DNA of 43,265 nt, taken from positions 1 through 43,265 of the forward strand of contig NZ_AVPK01000016.1 of assembly GCF_000768685.1 (NCBI RefSeq). Reading direction: 5' to 3'. The position numbers and the translations under genes are program-made. Every line of letters starts with the position of its first letter. The stretch's first letter is position 1. Of this stretch, positions 1 to 8,640 are shown piece by piece. Origin of the DNA: Knoellia subterranea KCTC 19937. GTDB lineage: Bacteria; Actinomycetota; Actinomycetes; Actinomycetales; Dermatophilaceae. Under the pieces are notes generated by a model. That model made no database searches. It was not told the origin of the DNA and saw nothing but the letters and a program-made list of their open reading frames with translations.

Positions 1-798
1 GGAGGTCCTGGGTGAGCAGCAGGTGGTGCGGCGTCACCTCGGCGGTCAGGTCGATGCCGCGCTGTTTGGCCCACCGGATGACCTCGACACCCTCGGCGGT
101 GCTCACGTGGGCCACGTGAACGCGCGAACCGGTGTGCTGTGCCAGCTGGGCGTCGCGGGCGATGATGCTCGACTCCGCCACTGCAGGCCACCCGGGCAGA
201 CCGAGCCGGCCGCTCAGTTCCCCCTCGTGGCAGCACGCGCTGCTCCCGGCGAGATACGGGTCCTGGCTGTGCTGGCTCACGACGCCACCGAAGGCGCGGA
301 CGTACTCGAGCGCGCGGCGCATGACTCGGGAGTCGTGGACGCAGCGGCCGTCGTCGGAGAACACGCGCACGCCGGCACGCGAGCGATGCATGAGGGCGAG
401 CTCAGCGAGCTCTTCACCGGCCAGTTCCTTCGTGACCGCCCCGATGGGCTGGACATCGACGAGGCCGGCGGCACGACCAAGGTCATGGATGCGTTCGGCG
501 GCCTCGGCCGTGTCCGTCACCGGGCTGGTGTTGGCCATGGCGAGCACAGCGGTGAATCCGCCGACCGCCGCAGCCGCCGAACCGGTCGCGATGGTCTCCG
601 CGTCCTCGCGGCCGGGTTCGCGCAGGTGGGTGTGCAGGTCGACGAAGCCGGGCAGGAGGGCGAGGCCGTCGGCATCGAGGCGCTCGGTGTCCTTCGGGGC
701 GTCGAGGCCGGTGCCGATCTCGGCGATCGCACCATCGACGACGAGGACATCCGTGGCCTCGCCGTCGAGGAGTCGGGCCCCCGTGATGAGCACGTCAC

Positions 799-802
<4 letters not shown>
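1..802 (-). CDS. pyrC: Dihydroorotase, 3' end cut by window edge
   Basis: Third step of de novo pyrimidine synthesis: cyclises carbamoyl-aspartate to dihydroorotate in the cytoplasm. The frame stays open to the window edge, giving the first 267 codons of a protein normally about 430 residues long. The N-terminal part shows the class I dihydroorotase metal site ([11 protein letters not shown]) and later HVAHVST and EVTPHH, which supply metal-binding histidines in this family. Its ATG overlaps the pyrB stop in an ATGA junction, so it is translated from the pyrR-pyrB-pyrC message. I read the frame directly from the minus strand. The C-terminal part is outside the window. Confidence 0.95.
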
Positions 803-2546
<1,744 letters not shown>

Positions 2547-2609
2547 CTATGTCTCCCCCAACAGCATGTGATGTACTGGGGCACCACCCCACTCACCGAA
2601 GGAGGCGCG

Positions 2610-2789
2610 ATGCACCCGCAAACCAGCACCAACCAGGCCGGAGGAACCTGCGCCTCCTCCACCGAGCGGTCGCCGATCTTTCCGCCGCGCGACGCCGACA
2701 TCGAGACCTACCGCGCGTGGCTCGCCCGGGCCGCCTGGCCCGAGGTCGTCTTCGGCGCCCGACTCCCAGCACCGGTCACCTCGCGCTGA
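2610..2789 (+). CDS. Small ORF, 59 codons, unknown function
   Basis: Divergent from pyrR. The ATG is preceded by GGAGG with 4 bases between (2601-2605), a short but usable spacing, and a 5-bp hairpin (TGGGG-CACCA-CCCCA, 2577-2591) lies just upstream. The product starts with a Ser/Thr/Gln-rich stretch and ends with an Arg/Trp-containing amphipathic part (ETYRAWLARAAWPEVVFGAR). There is no signal peptide, membrane segment or Cys motif. I do not recognise a family. Support is the ribosome-binding site, a plausible composition and the lack of any better-placed ORF in the gap. It could still be chance. Confidence 0.5.
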   Translation: MHPQTSTNQAGGTCASSTERSPIFPPRDADIETYRAWLARAAWPEVVFGARLPAPVTSR

Positions 2790-2848
2790 ACACGAGAAGC
2801 ACGAACACGCCGGTATGCCGGTCGTGACAGTCCCGTTCCGGGCTCGCC

Positions 2849-3430
2849 TCAGACCCGGTCGAGGGTGACGACGCTGACCCCGCCCGCAAGGTCAACCTGA
2901 TCGACGCGCGCGAAGCGTGCGTGCGCGGATTCCCCTGCGAACAGGCTGATTCCGGATCCGATCACCGACGGATTGACCTTGAGGACGAGTCGATCGATCT
3001 CGGGGAGCAGCGCGTGGGCGAGCGTGCCGCCTCCCACGAGCCAGATGTCGAGCCCGTCCTCGGCCTTGAGGTCACGAACCCTCGCCAGTGGGTCGCTCGA
3101 CACGATCTCGACGGGGAGGTCCGTCCGGTCTGCGAGCGTGGTCGACACGACCAGGTGGCGCAGGTGCGGATAGGTGTCGTCCATGCCGGCCACCAGCCCG
3201 AGGTCATAGGAGGCGCGCCCCTCGATGACGGTGTCGAAGTGCGCGCCCGGCGCACTGATCCCCATCGCGTCGCGCGCGGGCCCCGGCAAGGTCTCGGGGT
3301 AGTTCGCGACGATGAACTCGATGAGATCCGGCGTGATCGGGAAGAACTCGGCCCCACTCGGGTCTCCCCCGTCCGGTCCGGCGATGAACCCATCGAGCGT
3401 GACGGCGACGTAGTAGACCAGTTTGCGCAT
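2849..3430 (-). CDS. Dihydrofolate reductase-family (RibD C-terminal-like) protein
   Basis: The 193-residue protein has the RibD_C/DHFR fold signature: an opening beta strand (KLVYYVAVTLDGFIAGPDG), a central GRASYDLG segment, and IWLVGGGTLAHALL, which resembles the NADPH-binding Gly-rich stretch. Family members are NAD(P)H-dependent reductases of largely unknown substrate, often linked to pterin or flavin chemistry. It is not a housekeeping DHFR, since it lacks the canonical folA active-site pattern. The ATG follows AGGA by 8 bases and lies 13 bases after the stop of the toxin gene, so it may be co-transcribed with the toxin-antitoxin pair. Confidence 0.88.
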   Translation of the reverse strand: MRKLVYYVAVTLDGFIAGPDGGDPSGAEFFPITPDLIEFIVANYPETLPGPARDAMGISAPGAHFDTVIEGRASYDLGLVAGMDDTYPHLRHLVVSTTLADRTDLPVEIVSSDPLARVRDLKAEDGLDIWLVGGGTLAHALLPEIDRLVLKVNPSVIGSGISLFAGESAHARFARVDQVDLAGGVSVVTLDRV

Positions 3431-3443
3431 GGAGCCGATCCTG

Positions 3444-3863
3444 TCAGGCCGGCTCCCACGGGTTGATCACGGCGATGCCGGTGCCCTCGAAGTCCTTGAC
3501 GTTGCGCGTGGCCAAGGGCACGTCCCAACGTCGGCACACCGCAGCGATCCACGCGTCAGCCGTGCGAATGGGGCGCCCGGTGTGGCGTCGCCGGGCCCGA
3601 ATCTCGGCGAAGTAGGGCGCGGAGCGCGCGTCGACGTCCAACACCTTCCCGCTGAAGGTCAGGAGCACACCCTCCACCCCGGCATGCACCTGGTCACGCC
3701 GTCGACCTTCCGGCAGAACGAAGACCCCTTGGAGAAGCTCCCCCACCGTGATGGCGCTCAGCCGCCGCACGGGATGAGGTACGCCCCGCAACCAGTCCAC
3801 GACGCCGGGATTCGGTTCTGACCGAAGGACTTCCGAGACGAGGTTGGTGTCGAGAACGATCAT
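3444..3863 (-). CDS. PIN-domain ribonuclease toxin, VapC/FitB type
   Basis: The 139-residue PIN-domain protein is the toxin of a type II toxin-antitoxin pair; the family cleaves RNA (often tRNA) using Mg2+. The acidic catalytic residues are visible: Asp5 (MIVLDTN), Glu42 (TVGELLQG), Asp103 (TADAWIAA) and Asp124 (TRNVKDF). Nothing suggests inactivation. Its ATG overlaps the antitoxin stop (ATGA), so toxin synthesis is coupled to antitoxin synthesis. The sequence is nearer to FitB-like chromosomal toxins than to short VapCs. The RNA target cannot be told from sequence. Confidence 0.93.
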   Translation of the reverse strand: MIVLDTNLVSEVLRSEPNPGVVDWLRGVPHPVRRLSAITVGELLQGVFVLPEGRRRDQVHAGVEGVLLTFSGKVLDVDARSAPYFAEIRARRRHTGRPIRTADAWIAAVCRRWDVPLATRNVKDFEGTGIAVINPWEPA

Positions 3864-4114
3864 GAGAAGTCCGGCACGCGGTGGTCATCCACATCGGTGC
3901 GGGCGGAAAGTTCAAGCTCCACGCCTCCGGTGAGCCGACGAAACTCCCCCAACGCTTCGAAGAGAGGGTCACCAGCGTCGACTGCCGCGGGCGCGACGGC
4001 CTCGTCGAGGATTGCGCGCACCTCGGCTTCCATGGAACGCCCGTTCTGAGCGGCCCGCACCTGGAGGCGGCGTTTCACGTCCTCGTCGACCTTGCGGATG
4101 GTGAGCGTGCTCAT
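3860..4114 (-). CDS. Ribbon-helix-helix antitoxin, FitA/VapB type
   Basis: The 84-residue protein has an N-terminal ribbon-helix-helix DNA-binding domain (STLTIRKVDEDVKRRLQVRAAQNG, about residues 2-45, ending MEAEVRAIL), followed by an acidic, Leu/Pro-rich tail that in this family wraps and inhibits the PIN toxin. The last codon overlaps the toxin start. It probably binds its own promoter together with the toxin; the palindrome at 4151-4158 upstream is a candidate operator. GGGAGG lies about 10 bases before the ATG. Confidence 0.92.
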   Translation of the reverse strand: MSTLTIRKVDEDVKRRLQVRAAQNGRSMEAEVRAILDEAVAPAAVDAGDPLFEALGEFRRLTGGVELELSARTDVDDHRVPDFS

Positions 4115-4141
4115 CCCGACCCCTCCCTACTCTCGATGACG

Positions 4142-4158
4142 TGCTGTCAATGCTAGCA
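4142..4158 (-). promoter_or_regulatory. Candidate promoter/operator of the toxin-antitoxin pair
   Basis: The perfect 8-bp palindrome TGCTAGCA (4151-4158) overlaps a TAGCAT -10-like box (4150-4155 on the minus strand). TGCT at 4142-4145 pairs with AGCA at 4155-4158 as a wider inverted repeat. Autoregulated RHH antitoxins usually bind such sites over the -10. No convincing -35 is visible. Confidence 0.45.
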
Positions 4159-4230
4159 CCGCTGGCGCCGCACCGATCTGCGCAACTCGAGCACGCGGCA
4201 TACCGAGAAGACGAACCGGACCACAACGCG

Positions 4231-4264
4231 AACGGCCACCGACCCACATGGGTCGGCGGCCGTT
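4231..4264 (-). terminator. Stem-loop terminator downstream of nusB
   Basis: A 15-bp stem with one mismatch and a 4-base loop (AACGGCCACCGACCC, acat, GGGTCGGCGGCCGTT). It lies 33 bases after the nusB stop and before the antitoxin gene. The T-run is weak (GCGTTGTGG), as is common in Actinobacteria. It separates the efp-nusB unit from the toxin-antitoxin unit. Confidence 0.75.
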
Positions 4265-4274
4265 CGTACGACAC

Positions 4275-4302
4275 CAGGGGCGTCAGCCCAGGGGCGTCAG
4301 CC
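4275..4302. repeat. 14-bp tandem duplication across the nusB stop codon
   Basis: CAGGGGCGTCAGCC occurs twice with no gap (4275-4288 and 4289-4302) and the first bases occur a third time. The nusB stop codon (4297-4299) lies in the right-hand copy. It looks like a recent slippage duplication in the 3' untranslated region and does not change the protein. Confidence 0.85.
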
Positions 4303-4710
4303 CAGGGTCGGCTTGACCTCGACGAGACGCGCGAGCAGTCCGTTGATGAACTTCGGCGAGTCGTCGGTCGACAGTTCGGTCGCCAGCGCGACGGCCTCAC
4401 TGATCGCCACGACCTCGGGCACGTCCGGCGCGAACAGCACCTCGTAGGCGCCGAGCCGCAGGATGGCGCGGTCGACGGCCGGCATGCGGTCGAGGGTCCA
4501 GCCCTGGGAGTAGGTCGTCAGCAGGTCGTTGATCTGCGTCCAGTTCGCGACGACTCCCGTGACGAGGTCGGCCGTGAACTCGTTGAGCGGAGCCTCGGTC
4601 ACGGGTGCGGCGAGACGCTCCTTGAGCAGTTCGCCGGCATTGAGCTGACGCTGCTCGGCCTCGAAGAGGAGATCGATCGCGCGACGGCGCGACTTGGTGC
4701 GTGCAGCCAC
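4297..4710 (-). CDS. nusB: Transcription antitermination factor NusB
   Basis: An all-helical RNA-binding protein that, with NusE/S10, joins the antitermination complex on boxA of rRNA operons. The 137 residues match the family length. The N-terminal ARTKSRRRAIDLLFEAEQR and the central ILRLGAYEVLF and AVALATELSTDDSPKFINGLLA stretches are family hallmarks. It starts 3 bases after the efp stop, a conserved efp-nusB pairing in Actinobacteria. A terminator hairpin follows. Confidence 0.97.
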   Translation of the reverse strand: MAARTKSRRRAIDLLFEAEQRQLNAGELLKERLAAPVTEAPLNEFTADLVTGVVANWTQINDLLTTYSQGWTLDRMPAVDRAILRLGAYEVLFAPDVPEVVAISEAVALATELSTDDSPKFINGLLARLVEVKPTLG

Positions 4711-4713
4711 AGG

Positions 4714-5274
4714 TCAGTTGACGCGGCTCAGGTAGGACCCGTCGCGGGTGTCCACCTTGACCTTGTCGCCGGTGTTGAGGAAGAGCGGGACGGCGATCTC
4801 GGCGCCGGTCTCGAGCGTGGCGGGCTTGGTGCCACCGGTCGAGCGGTCGCCCTGGAGGCCGGGCTCGGTGTACTGGATCTCGAGGACGACCGACGCCGGG
4901 AGCTCGATGAAGAGGACGTTGCCGTCGTGGCGGGCCACGATCGCTTCCTGGTTCTCGAGCATGAACTTCGAGGCGTCGCCGACGATCTCGGGCGAGACCG
5001 AGATCTGGTCGTAGGTGTCGCCGTCCATGAAGACGTAATCGGTGCCGTCGTTGTAGAGGTACTGCATCGTCCGCTTGTCCACGTTGGCCGTCTCGACCTT
5101 CACGCCGGCGTTGAACGTCTTGTCGACGACCTTGCCCGAGAGGACGTTCTTGAGCTTGGTGCGCACGAAGGCCGGACCCTTGCCGGGCTTGACGTGCTGG
5201 AACTCCACGACGGTCCAGAGCTGGCCCTCGAGGTTGAGGACGAGGCCGTTCTTGAGGTCGTTCGTCGATGCCAC
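4714..5274 (-). CDS. efp: Elongation factor P
   Basis: Relieves ribosome stalling at polyproline by entering between the P and E sites. I start at the GTG at 5274, giving 186 residues beginning ASTNDLKNG, exactly where actinobacterial EF-Ps begin; an upstream TTG at 5304 would add a non-conserved decapeptide. Three beta-barrel domains are expected, and the C-terminal [17 protein letters not shown] is typical. The tip loop is PGKGP with Lys32. This is the actinobacterial type, shown in Corynebacterium to work without lysine modification, consistent with no modification gene nearby. The stop is 3 bases before nusB. Confidence 0.97.
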   Translation of the reverse strand: MASTNDLKNGLVLNLEGQLWTVVEFQHVKPGKGPAFVRTKLKNVLSGKVVDKTFNAGVKVETANVDKRTMQYLYNDGTDYVFMDGDTYDQISVSPEIVGDASKFMLENQEAIVARHDGNVLFIELPASVVLEIQYTEPGLQGDRSTGGTKPATLETGAEIAVPLFLNTGDKVKVDTRDGSYLSRVN

Positions 5275-5373
5275 GTGTGTGTTCGCTTTCGATGTGATTG
5301 ACAAGATTCGGTATGCCGTGTGCGCAGTCGCGCGTCCACGTCCCGGAAGTCTTTGGCCGGTAATGCGCAGGCG

Positions 5374-5379
5374 AGTCTA
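5374..5379 (-). promoter_or_regulatory. Candidate -10 box for efp-nusB
   Basis: TAGACT on the minus strand in the 163-base gap upstream of efp would give a leader of about 90 bases. There is no clear -35. The same TAGACT hexamer serves as a likely -10 at 6012-6017 and 43203-43208. Confidence 0.35.
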
Positions 5380-5437
5380 TCCGGCAGCCGGCTCCAGCCC
5401 CGAATCCGCGAGTCGGTCACGCGGCCCGGCGCGCTGC

Positions 5438-6004
5438 TCAGAGGAACTGCGACGGGTCGAACTGCTCGATCGGGATGACGCGGATGCGCGGCAGCGGCGA
5501 CGTGAACGCCTTGACGTCGTACTCGAGGTCGAAACTCTCGAGCCCGTCGTCCTCGAGCGCGGTGAAGCCGCTGTTGCGGAACTCACGGAAGGCCATGAGC
5601 CCGACCCGCCGGTCGTCATCGTCGAGCAGCGCCTCGAGCTCCTCGAGGAAGTCGCCGTCGTGGCTGACGAGCATGACGTCGGCGTCGCGCTCCTTGATGG
5701 CCCGCAAGGTGCGCTGGATGGCGACGTCGACGACCTTGACGTCCGAGTCACCCGAGAGCGGGACGGGGGTGAAACCGAGTGCGTTGAGGGCCTGGATGAA
5801 CGACATCGGCATCGTCGTCGTGGCATTGAGGAAGAACAGGCCACGGACGTCCTGCTCCCACGTCTCCCGGGCGAAGGCCAGCAGGCGGTCCCAGCGCGGT
5901 CGCTCGTCCGGCTGGGGCCGACGCCCGAGGATCGAGGTGCCGAGGGTGGCGTCGATGTTCTCGCCGTCGACGAGGACATAGGTGAGGACCGGTTCGTCGG
6001 ACAT
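5438..6004 (-). CDS. NYN-domain (PIN-like nuclease fold) protein
   Basis: The 188-residue NYN/DUF88-family protein belongs to a group of predicted Mg2+-dependent ribonucleases related to PIN domains and bacterial LabA. The acidic pattern is present: VDGEN near residue 13, GDSDVKVVDVAI near residue 85, VSHDGDFLEEL near residue 114. An acidic stretch (LEALLDDDDRR) follows. It is a single-domain protein without LOTUS/OST-HTH extensions. The start has no Shine-Dalgarno, but TAGACT ends 7 bases upstream, so the mRNA is probably leaderless. The RNA target is unknown. Confidence 0.88.
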   Translation of the reverse strand: MSDEPVLTYVLVDGENIDATLGTSILGRRPQPDERPRWDRLLAFARETWEQDVRGLFFLNATTTMPMSFIQALNALGFTPVPLSGDSDVKVVDVAIQRTLRAIKERDADVMLVSHDGDFLEELEALLDDDDRRVGLMAFREFRNSGFTALEDDGLESFDLEYDVKAFTSPLPRIRVIPIEQFDPSQFL

Positions 6005-6011
6005 GATGGCG

Positions 6012-6017
6012 AGTCTA
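6012..6017 (-). promoter_or_regulatory. -10 box for leaderless NYN gene
   Basis: TAGACT on the minus strand, ending 7 bases before the ATG at 6004, which would put the transcription start on or beside the A of the start codon. Confidence 0.5.
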
Positions 6018-6041
6018 GGTGGCGCTGGCCCGACGGTGGGA

Positions 6042-6920
6042 TCAGACGCCGATGGTCAGGTTGGCGACATAGCCGCTGCTCACGTCCCCGGTCACGGTGG
6101 CCAGCTGGTGAATGCCGCCGTCGTCGCCGAACACGTTGTCGGAGGTCAGCGTGGTCTGCTCGTGCGTGCGGGCGCTCTGCTCATAGCCGGCCGTCGCATA
6201 GACCGCCCGACACACCGCGTCGGGGAGCGCGATCTGCGAGGTCTTGACGATCTGTCCGCTGCTCGTGGCGTCGGCGGTCGAGCGGTAGACCTCGAAGTGG
6301 ATGTGTGGCCACCGGCCGCTGTAGGCCGCGGGGAAGATCGTCGTGAACGTCGCCGTCCCGTTGGCATTCGTCGGCTGGACCCCGCGAAGGTAGTTCTCGT
6401 TCTCCACGCCCTGCGAATACATCGAGTAGTTGCCGTCACGGTCGCAGTGCCAGATGTAGACGGCGGCACCCTCCATCGCCGCGTAGCCGTTCTCGCTGTC
6501 GGTCACGGTGAGGTTGACGGTCAGCGGCACGCCCTCGGCCTTCGTCGTCGACGTGCCGAAGGAGCTCGTGATGTCGGACCGGATGATGCCGCTGTCGTCG
6601 AGGACGTTCGTACCGTTGCTGCCGTCTCCGGGATAGGGGCCCTGGGTCTCGTCGGGCACCTCGGTCGACACCGTCGACGCAGTGCCGCTCGACGTGGCCG
6701 CGCCCGCGGAGGTCGATGCCGAGGCGCTCGAGGTGATGGTCGATCCGCCGGTCGCACTGGAGCCGGTGGAGTCGGACGCTGCGCATCCGGCCAGGGCGAG
6801 CAGACCGGCGCCCCCGAAGATCCCCAGGGCCCGGCGGCGATCGAGGAGGGTGGCGACATCGAACTCGAGGCCGCGGTCGTGGTCGGGGTGAGGCTGCTGG
6901 GGTGAGGGTCGCGAAGTCAT
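6042..6920 (-). CDS. Exported lipoprotein with intradiol ring-cleavage dioxygenase domain
   Basis: The 292-residue protein starts (ATG at 6920) with a twin-arginine-like signal (DRRRALGIF, residues 27-35), a hydrophobic stretch and a lipobox LALAGC, so Cys46 should be lipidated outside the membrane. A Ser/Thr/Ala-rich linker (about 47-95) precedes an intradiol dioxygenase fold with IWHCDRDGNYSMYS, LRGVQPTNANGTATFTTI, a conserved Tyr in PAAYSGR and the PHIHF pair, which carry non-heme Fe(III) ligands in this family. Intradiol enzymes open catechol-type rings. This secreted branch is poorly characterised and its substrate unknown. A TTG at 6953 would extend the frame but add nothing signal-like. 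It is divergent from the glutamate-synthase-like gene. Confidence 0.85.
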   Translation of the reverse strand: MTSRPSPQQPHPDHDRGLEFDVATLLDRRRALGIFGGAGLLALAGCAASDSTGSSATGGSTITSSASASTSAGAATSSGTASTVSTEVPDETQGPYPGDGSNGTNVLDDSGIIRSDITSSFGTSTTKAEGVPLTVNLTVTDSENGYAAMEGAAVYIWHCDRDGNYSMYSQGVENENYLRGVQPTNANGTATFTTIFPAAYSGRWPHIHFEVYRSTADATSSGQIVKTSQIALPDAVCRAVYATAGYEQSARTHEQTTLTSDNVFGDDGGIHQLATVTGDVSSGYVANLTIGV

Positions 6921-6977
6921 GGGACAAGAGTGGCCCGGCAGCGCATGACGCAATCATGAGTCGGCTGTGCGGCTCCT

Positions 6978-6998
6978 GTGAGCGTGTTTGCCGCTCAC
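6978..6998. repeat. 7-bp inverted repeat in divergent intergenic region
   Basis: GTGAGCG-tgtttgc-CGCTCAC, a perfect dyad between the divergent dioxygenase-like and FMN-protein genes. It could be an operator or simply a small hairpin. No promoter hexamer coincides with it. Confidence 0.4.
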
Positions 6999-7027
6999 GC
7001 CGTCTCGGGAGAGGCAGACTGCGAAGC

Positions 7028-8608
7028 ATGAAAGCGAAGTCGCTCGTCGGTGCCCTCGTCGTCGGTCTCGCGGGGGTCGCCGTCAAGGACCTGACCCAGA
7101 AGAAGCACTCGCTCAGGCGGAACTTCCCCGTCGTCGCGAACTTCCGCTACATGCTCGAGAAGATCGGTCCCGAGCTGCGGCAGTACATCATCACGAGCAA
7201 CGACGCGGAGCGTCCGTTCTCGCGCGACCAGCGGGCGTGGGTCTACGCGAGCAGCAAGCTCGAGAACAACTACGTCGGGTTCGGCACCGACAACGACGTC
7301 GAGCACCTCGAGAACTACCCGATCATCAAGCACCGCACCTTCTCTGCCGGGGCGCCGTCGACCGCCGTCGCGCACGGCCACCACGACGAGAAGGTCGATC
7401 TGCCCGCGGCCAAGGTGCTGGGACGACCTCGTGGGCGCAGGCACGCCTTCCGACCCGCGTCGGTCGTGAACGTGTCGGCGATGAGCTTCGGCTCGCTCTC
7501 CGGCCCGGCCATCGAGGCGATGAACCGGGGCGTCGCTCTCGCCGGGGCGCTGCACAACACGGGCGAGGGCGGCCTGTCGGACCACCACCGCAAGGGTGGT
7601 GACCTCATCCTCCAGATCGGGACGGCCTACTTCGGGTGCCGCGACGACAAGGGCCGCTTCGACCTCGCTCGGCTCAAGGACCTCGTCCAGGGTGCCCCGG
7701 TCCGAGCCATCGAGGTCAAGCTCAGCCAGGGCGCCAAGCCCGGCCTCGGCGGTCTCCTCCCGGCGGCGAAGATCACCGAGGAGATCAGCCGGATCCGTGG
7801 CATCCCGATGGGAGAGGACTGCGTCAGCCCGTCACGGCACGCCGAGTTCGACAGCGTCGACTCGATGCTCGACTGGGTCGAGCGCATCGCCGACGAGACC
7901 GGACTTCCCGTCGGCATCAAGTCGGCCGTCGGCGAGATGGATTTCTGGACCGAGCTGGCCGACCAGATGTCGAGCCGCACGCGCGGGGTCGACTTCATCA
8001 CCGTCGATGGTGGCGAGGGTGGCACGGGCGCCGCACCACTCGTGTTCACCGACACGGTGGCGCTCCCCTTCCGGGTGGGCTTCGCGCGGGTCTACTCGAC
8101 GTTCGCCCGGGCTGGCCTCACCGACGACGTCGCCTTCATCGGTAGTGGCAAGCTCGGCCTGCCCGACAACGCCCTCGTCGCCTTCGCCCTGGGCGCCGAC
8201 ATGGTCAACGTCGCACGCGAGTCGATGCTGTCGCTCGGATGCATCCAGGCGCAGAAGTGCCACACCGACCGCTGCCCCACCGGCGTCGCGACCCAGGACC
8301 CGTGGCTCGCCCATGGCCTCGACCCCGACCTCAAGTCCGTGCGCCTCGCCAACTACCTGCAGACGCTGCGCCGCGACCTCCTCAAGGTCTCCGAGGCCTG
8401 TGGCGTCCCGCACCCGGGTCTCATCGATGCGGAGTCGGTCGAGATCCTCGACGGCAACCGCACCGGGACACCCCTGCGCAAGGTCTACGGCTACGAGCCG
8501 GGCTGGGGCGCCCTCGGCCCGGAGCTCGCCCGCGAGATCACGTCGATCATGTGGCCCGAGCGCGACGACGACACGAGCGCGCCGGCGTCACCGACGGCCA
8601 CCATCTGA
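7028..8608 (+). CDS. FMN-binding glutamate synthase-like protein with Fe-S cysteine motif
   Basis: The 526-residue protein corresponds to the FMN/alpha-subunit core of glutamate synthase without the glutaminase domain. A short hydrophobic N-terminus (about 6-22) suggests membrane anchoring. The core holds VVNVSAMSFGSLSGPAIEAM, KLSQGAKPGLGG and ITVDGGEGGTGAAP, and then Cys405, Cys411 and Cys416, the CX5CX4C spacing of the 3Fe-4S site in glutamate synthases. It is not next to gltD or a glutaminase, so true glutamate synthesis is doubtful. An NAD(P)H- or quinone-linked oxidoreductase role is possible. The start is chosen at the ATG after GGGAGAGG (spacing long); the frame is open upstream. Confidence 0.9.
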   Translation: MKAKSLVGALVVGLAGVAVKDLTQKKHSLRRNFPVVANFRYMLEKIGPELRQYIITSNDAERPFSRDQRAWVYASSKLENNYVGFGTDNDVEHLENYPIIKHRTFSAGAPSTAVAHGHHDEKVDLPAAKVLGRPRGRRHAFRPASVVNVSAMSFGSLSGPAIEAMNRGVALAGALHNTGEGGLSDHHRKGGDLILQIGTAYFGCRDDKGRFDLARLKDLVQGAPVRAIEVKLSQGAKPGLGGLLPAAKITEEISRIRGIPMGEDCVSPSRHAEFDSVDSMLDWVERIADETGLPVGIKSAVGEMDFWTELADQMSSRTRGVDFITVDGGEGGTGAAPLVFTDTVALPFRVGFARVYSTFARAGLTDDVAFIGSGKLGLPDNALVAFALGADMVNVARESMLSLGCIQAQKCHTDRCPTGVATQDPWLAHGLDPDLKSVRLANYLQTLRRDLLKVSEACGVPHPGLIDAESVEILDGNRTGTPLRKVYGYEPGWGALGPELAREITSIMWPERDDDTSAPASPTATI

Positions 8609-8623
8609 CGGACAACCGCGTCA

Positions 8624-8640
8624 CGTCTCAGGCAGAGACG
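8624..8640. terminator. Weak hairpin between convergent genes
   Basis: CGTCTC-aggca-GAGACG, 6 bp with a 5-base loop, in the 19-base convergent gap and running into the aroB 3' end. It could serve as a bidirectional stop signal but has no T-run. Confidence 0.3.

Noticed and set aside
3438-3443. CAGGAT 7 bases before the DHFR-like start (and the same box before steA at 36271-36276) as leaderless -10 boxes
   Set aside because: AGGA lies at normal Shine-Dalgarno spacing in both cases and the DHFR-like gene starts 13 bases after the toxin stop, so a ribosome-binding site is the simpler reading.
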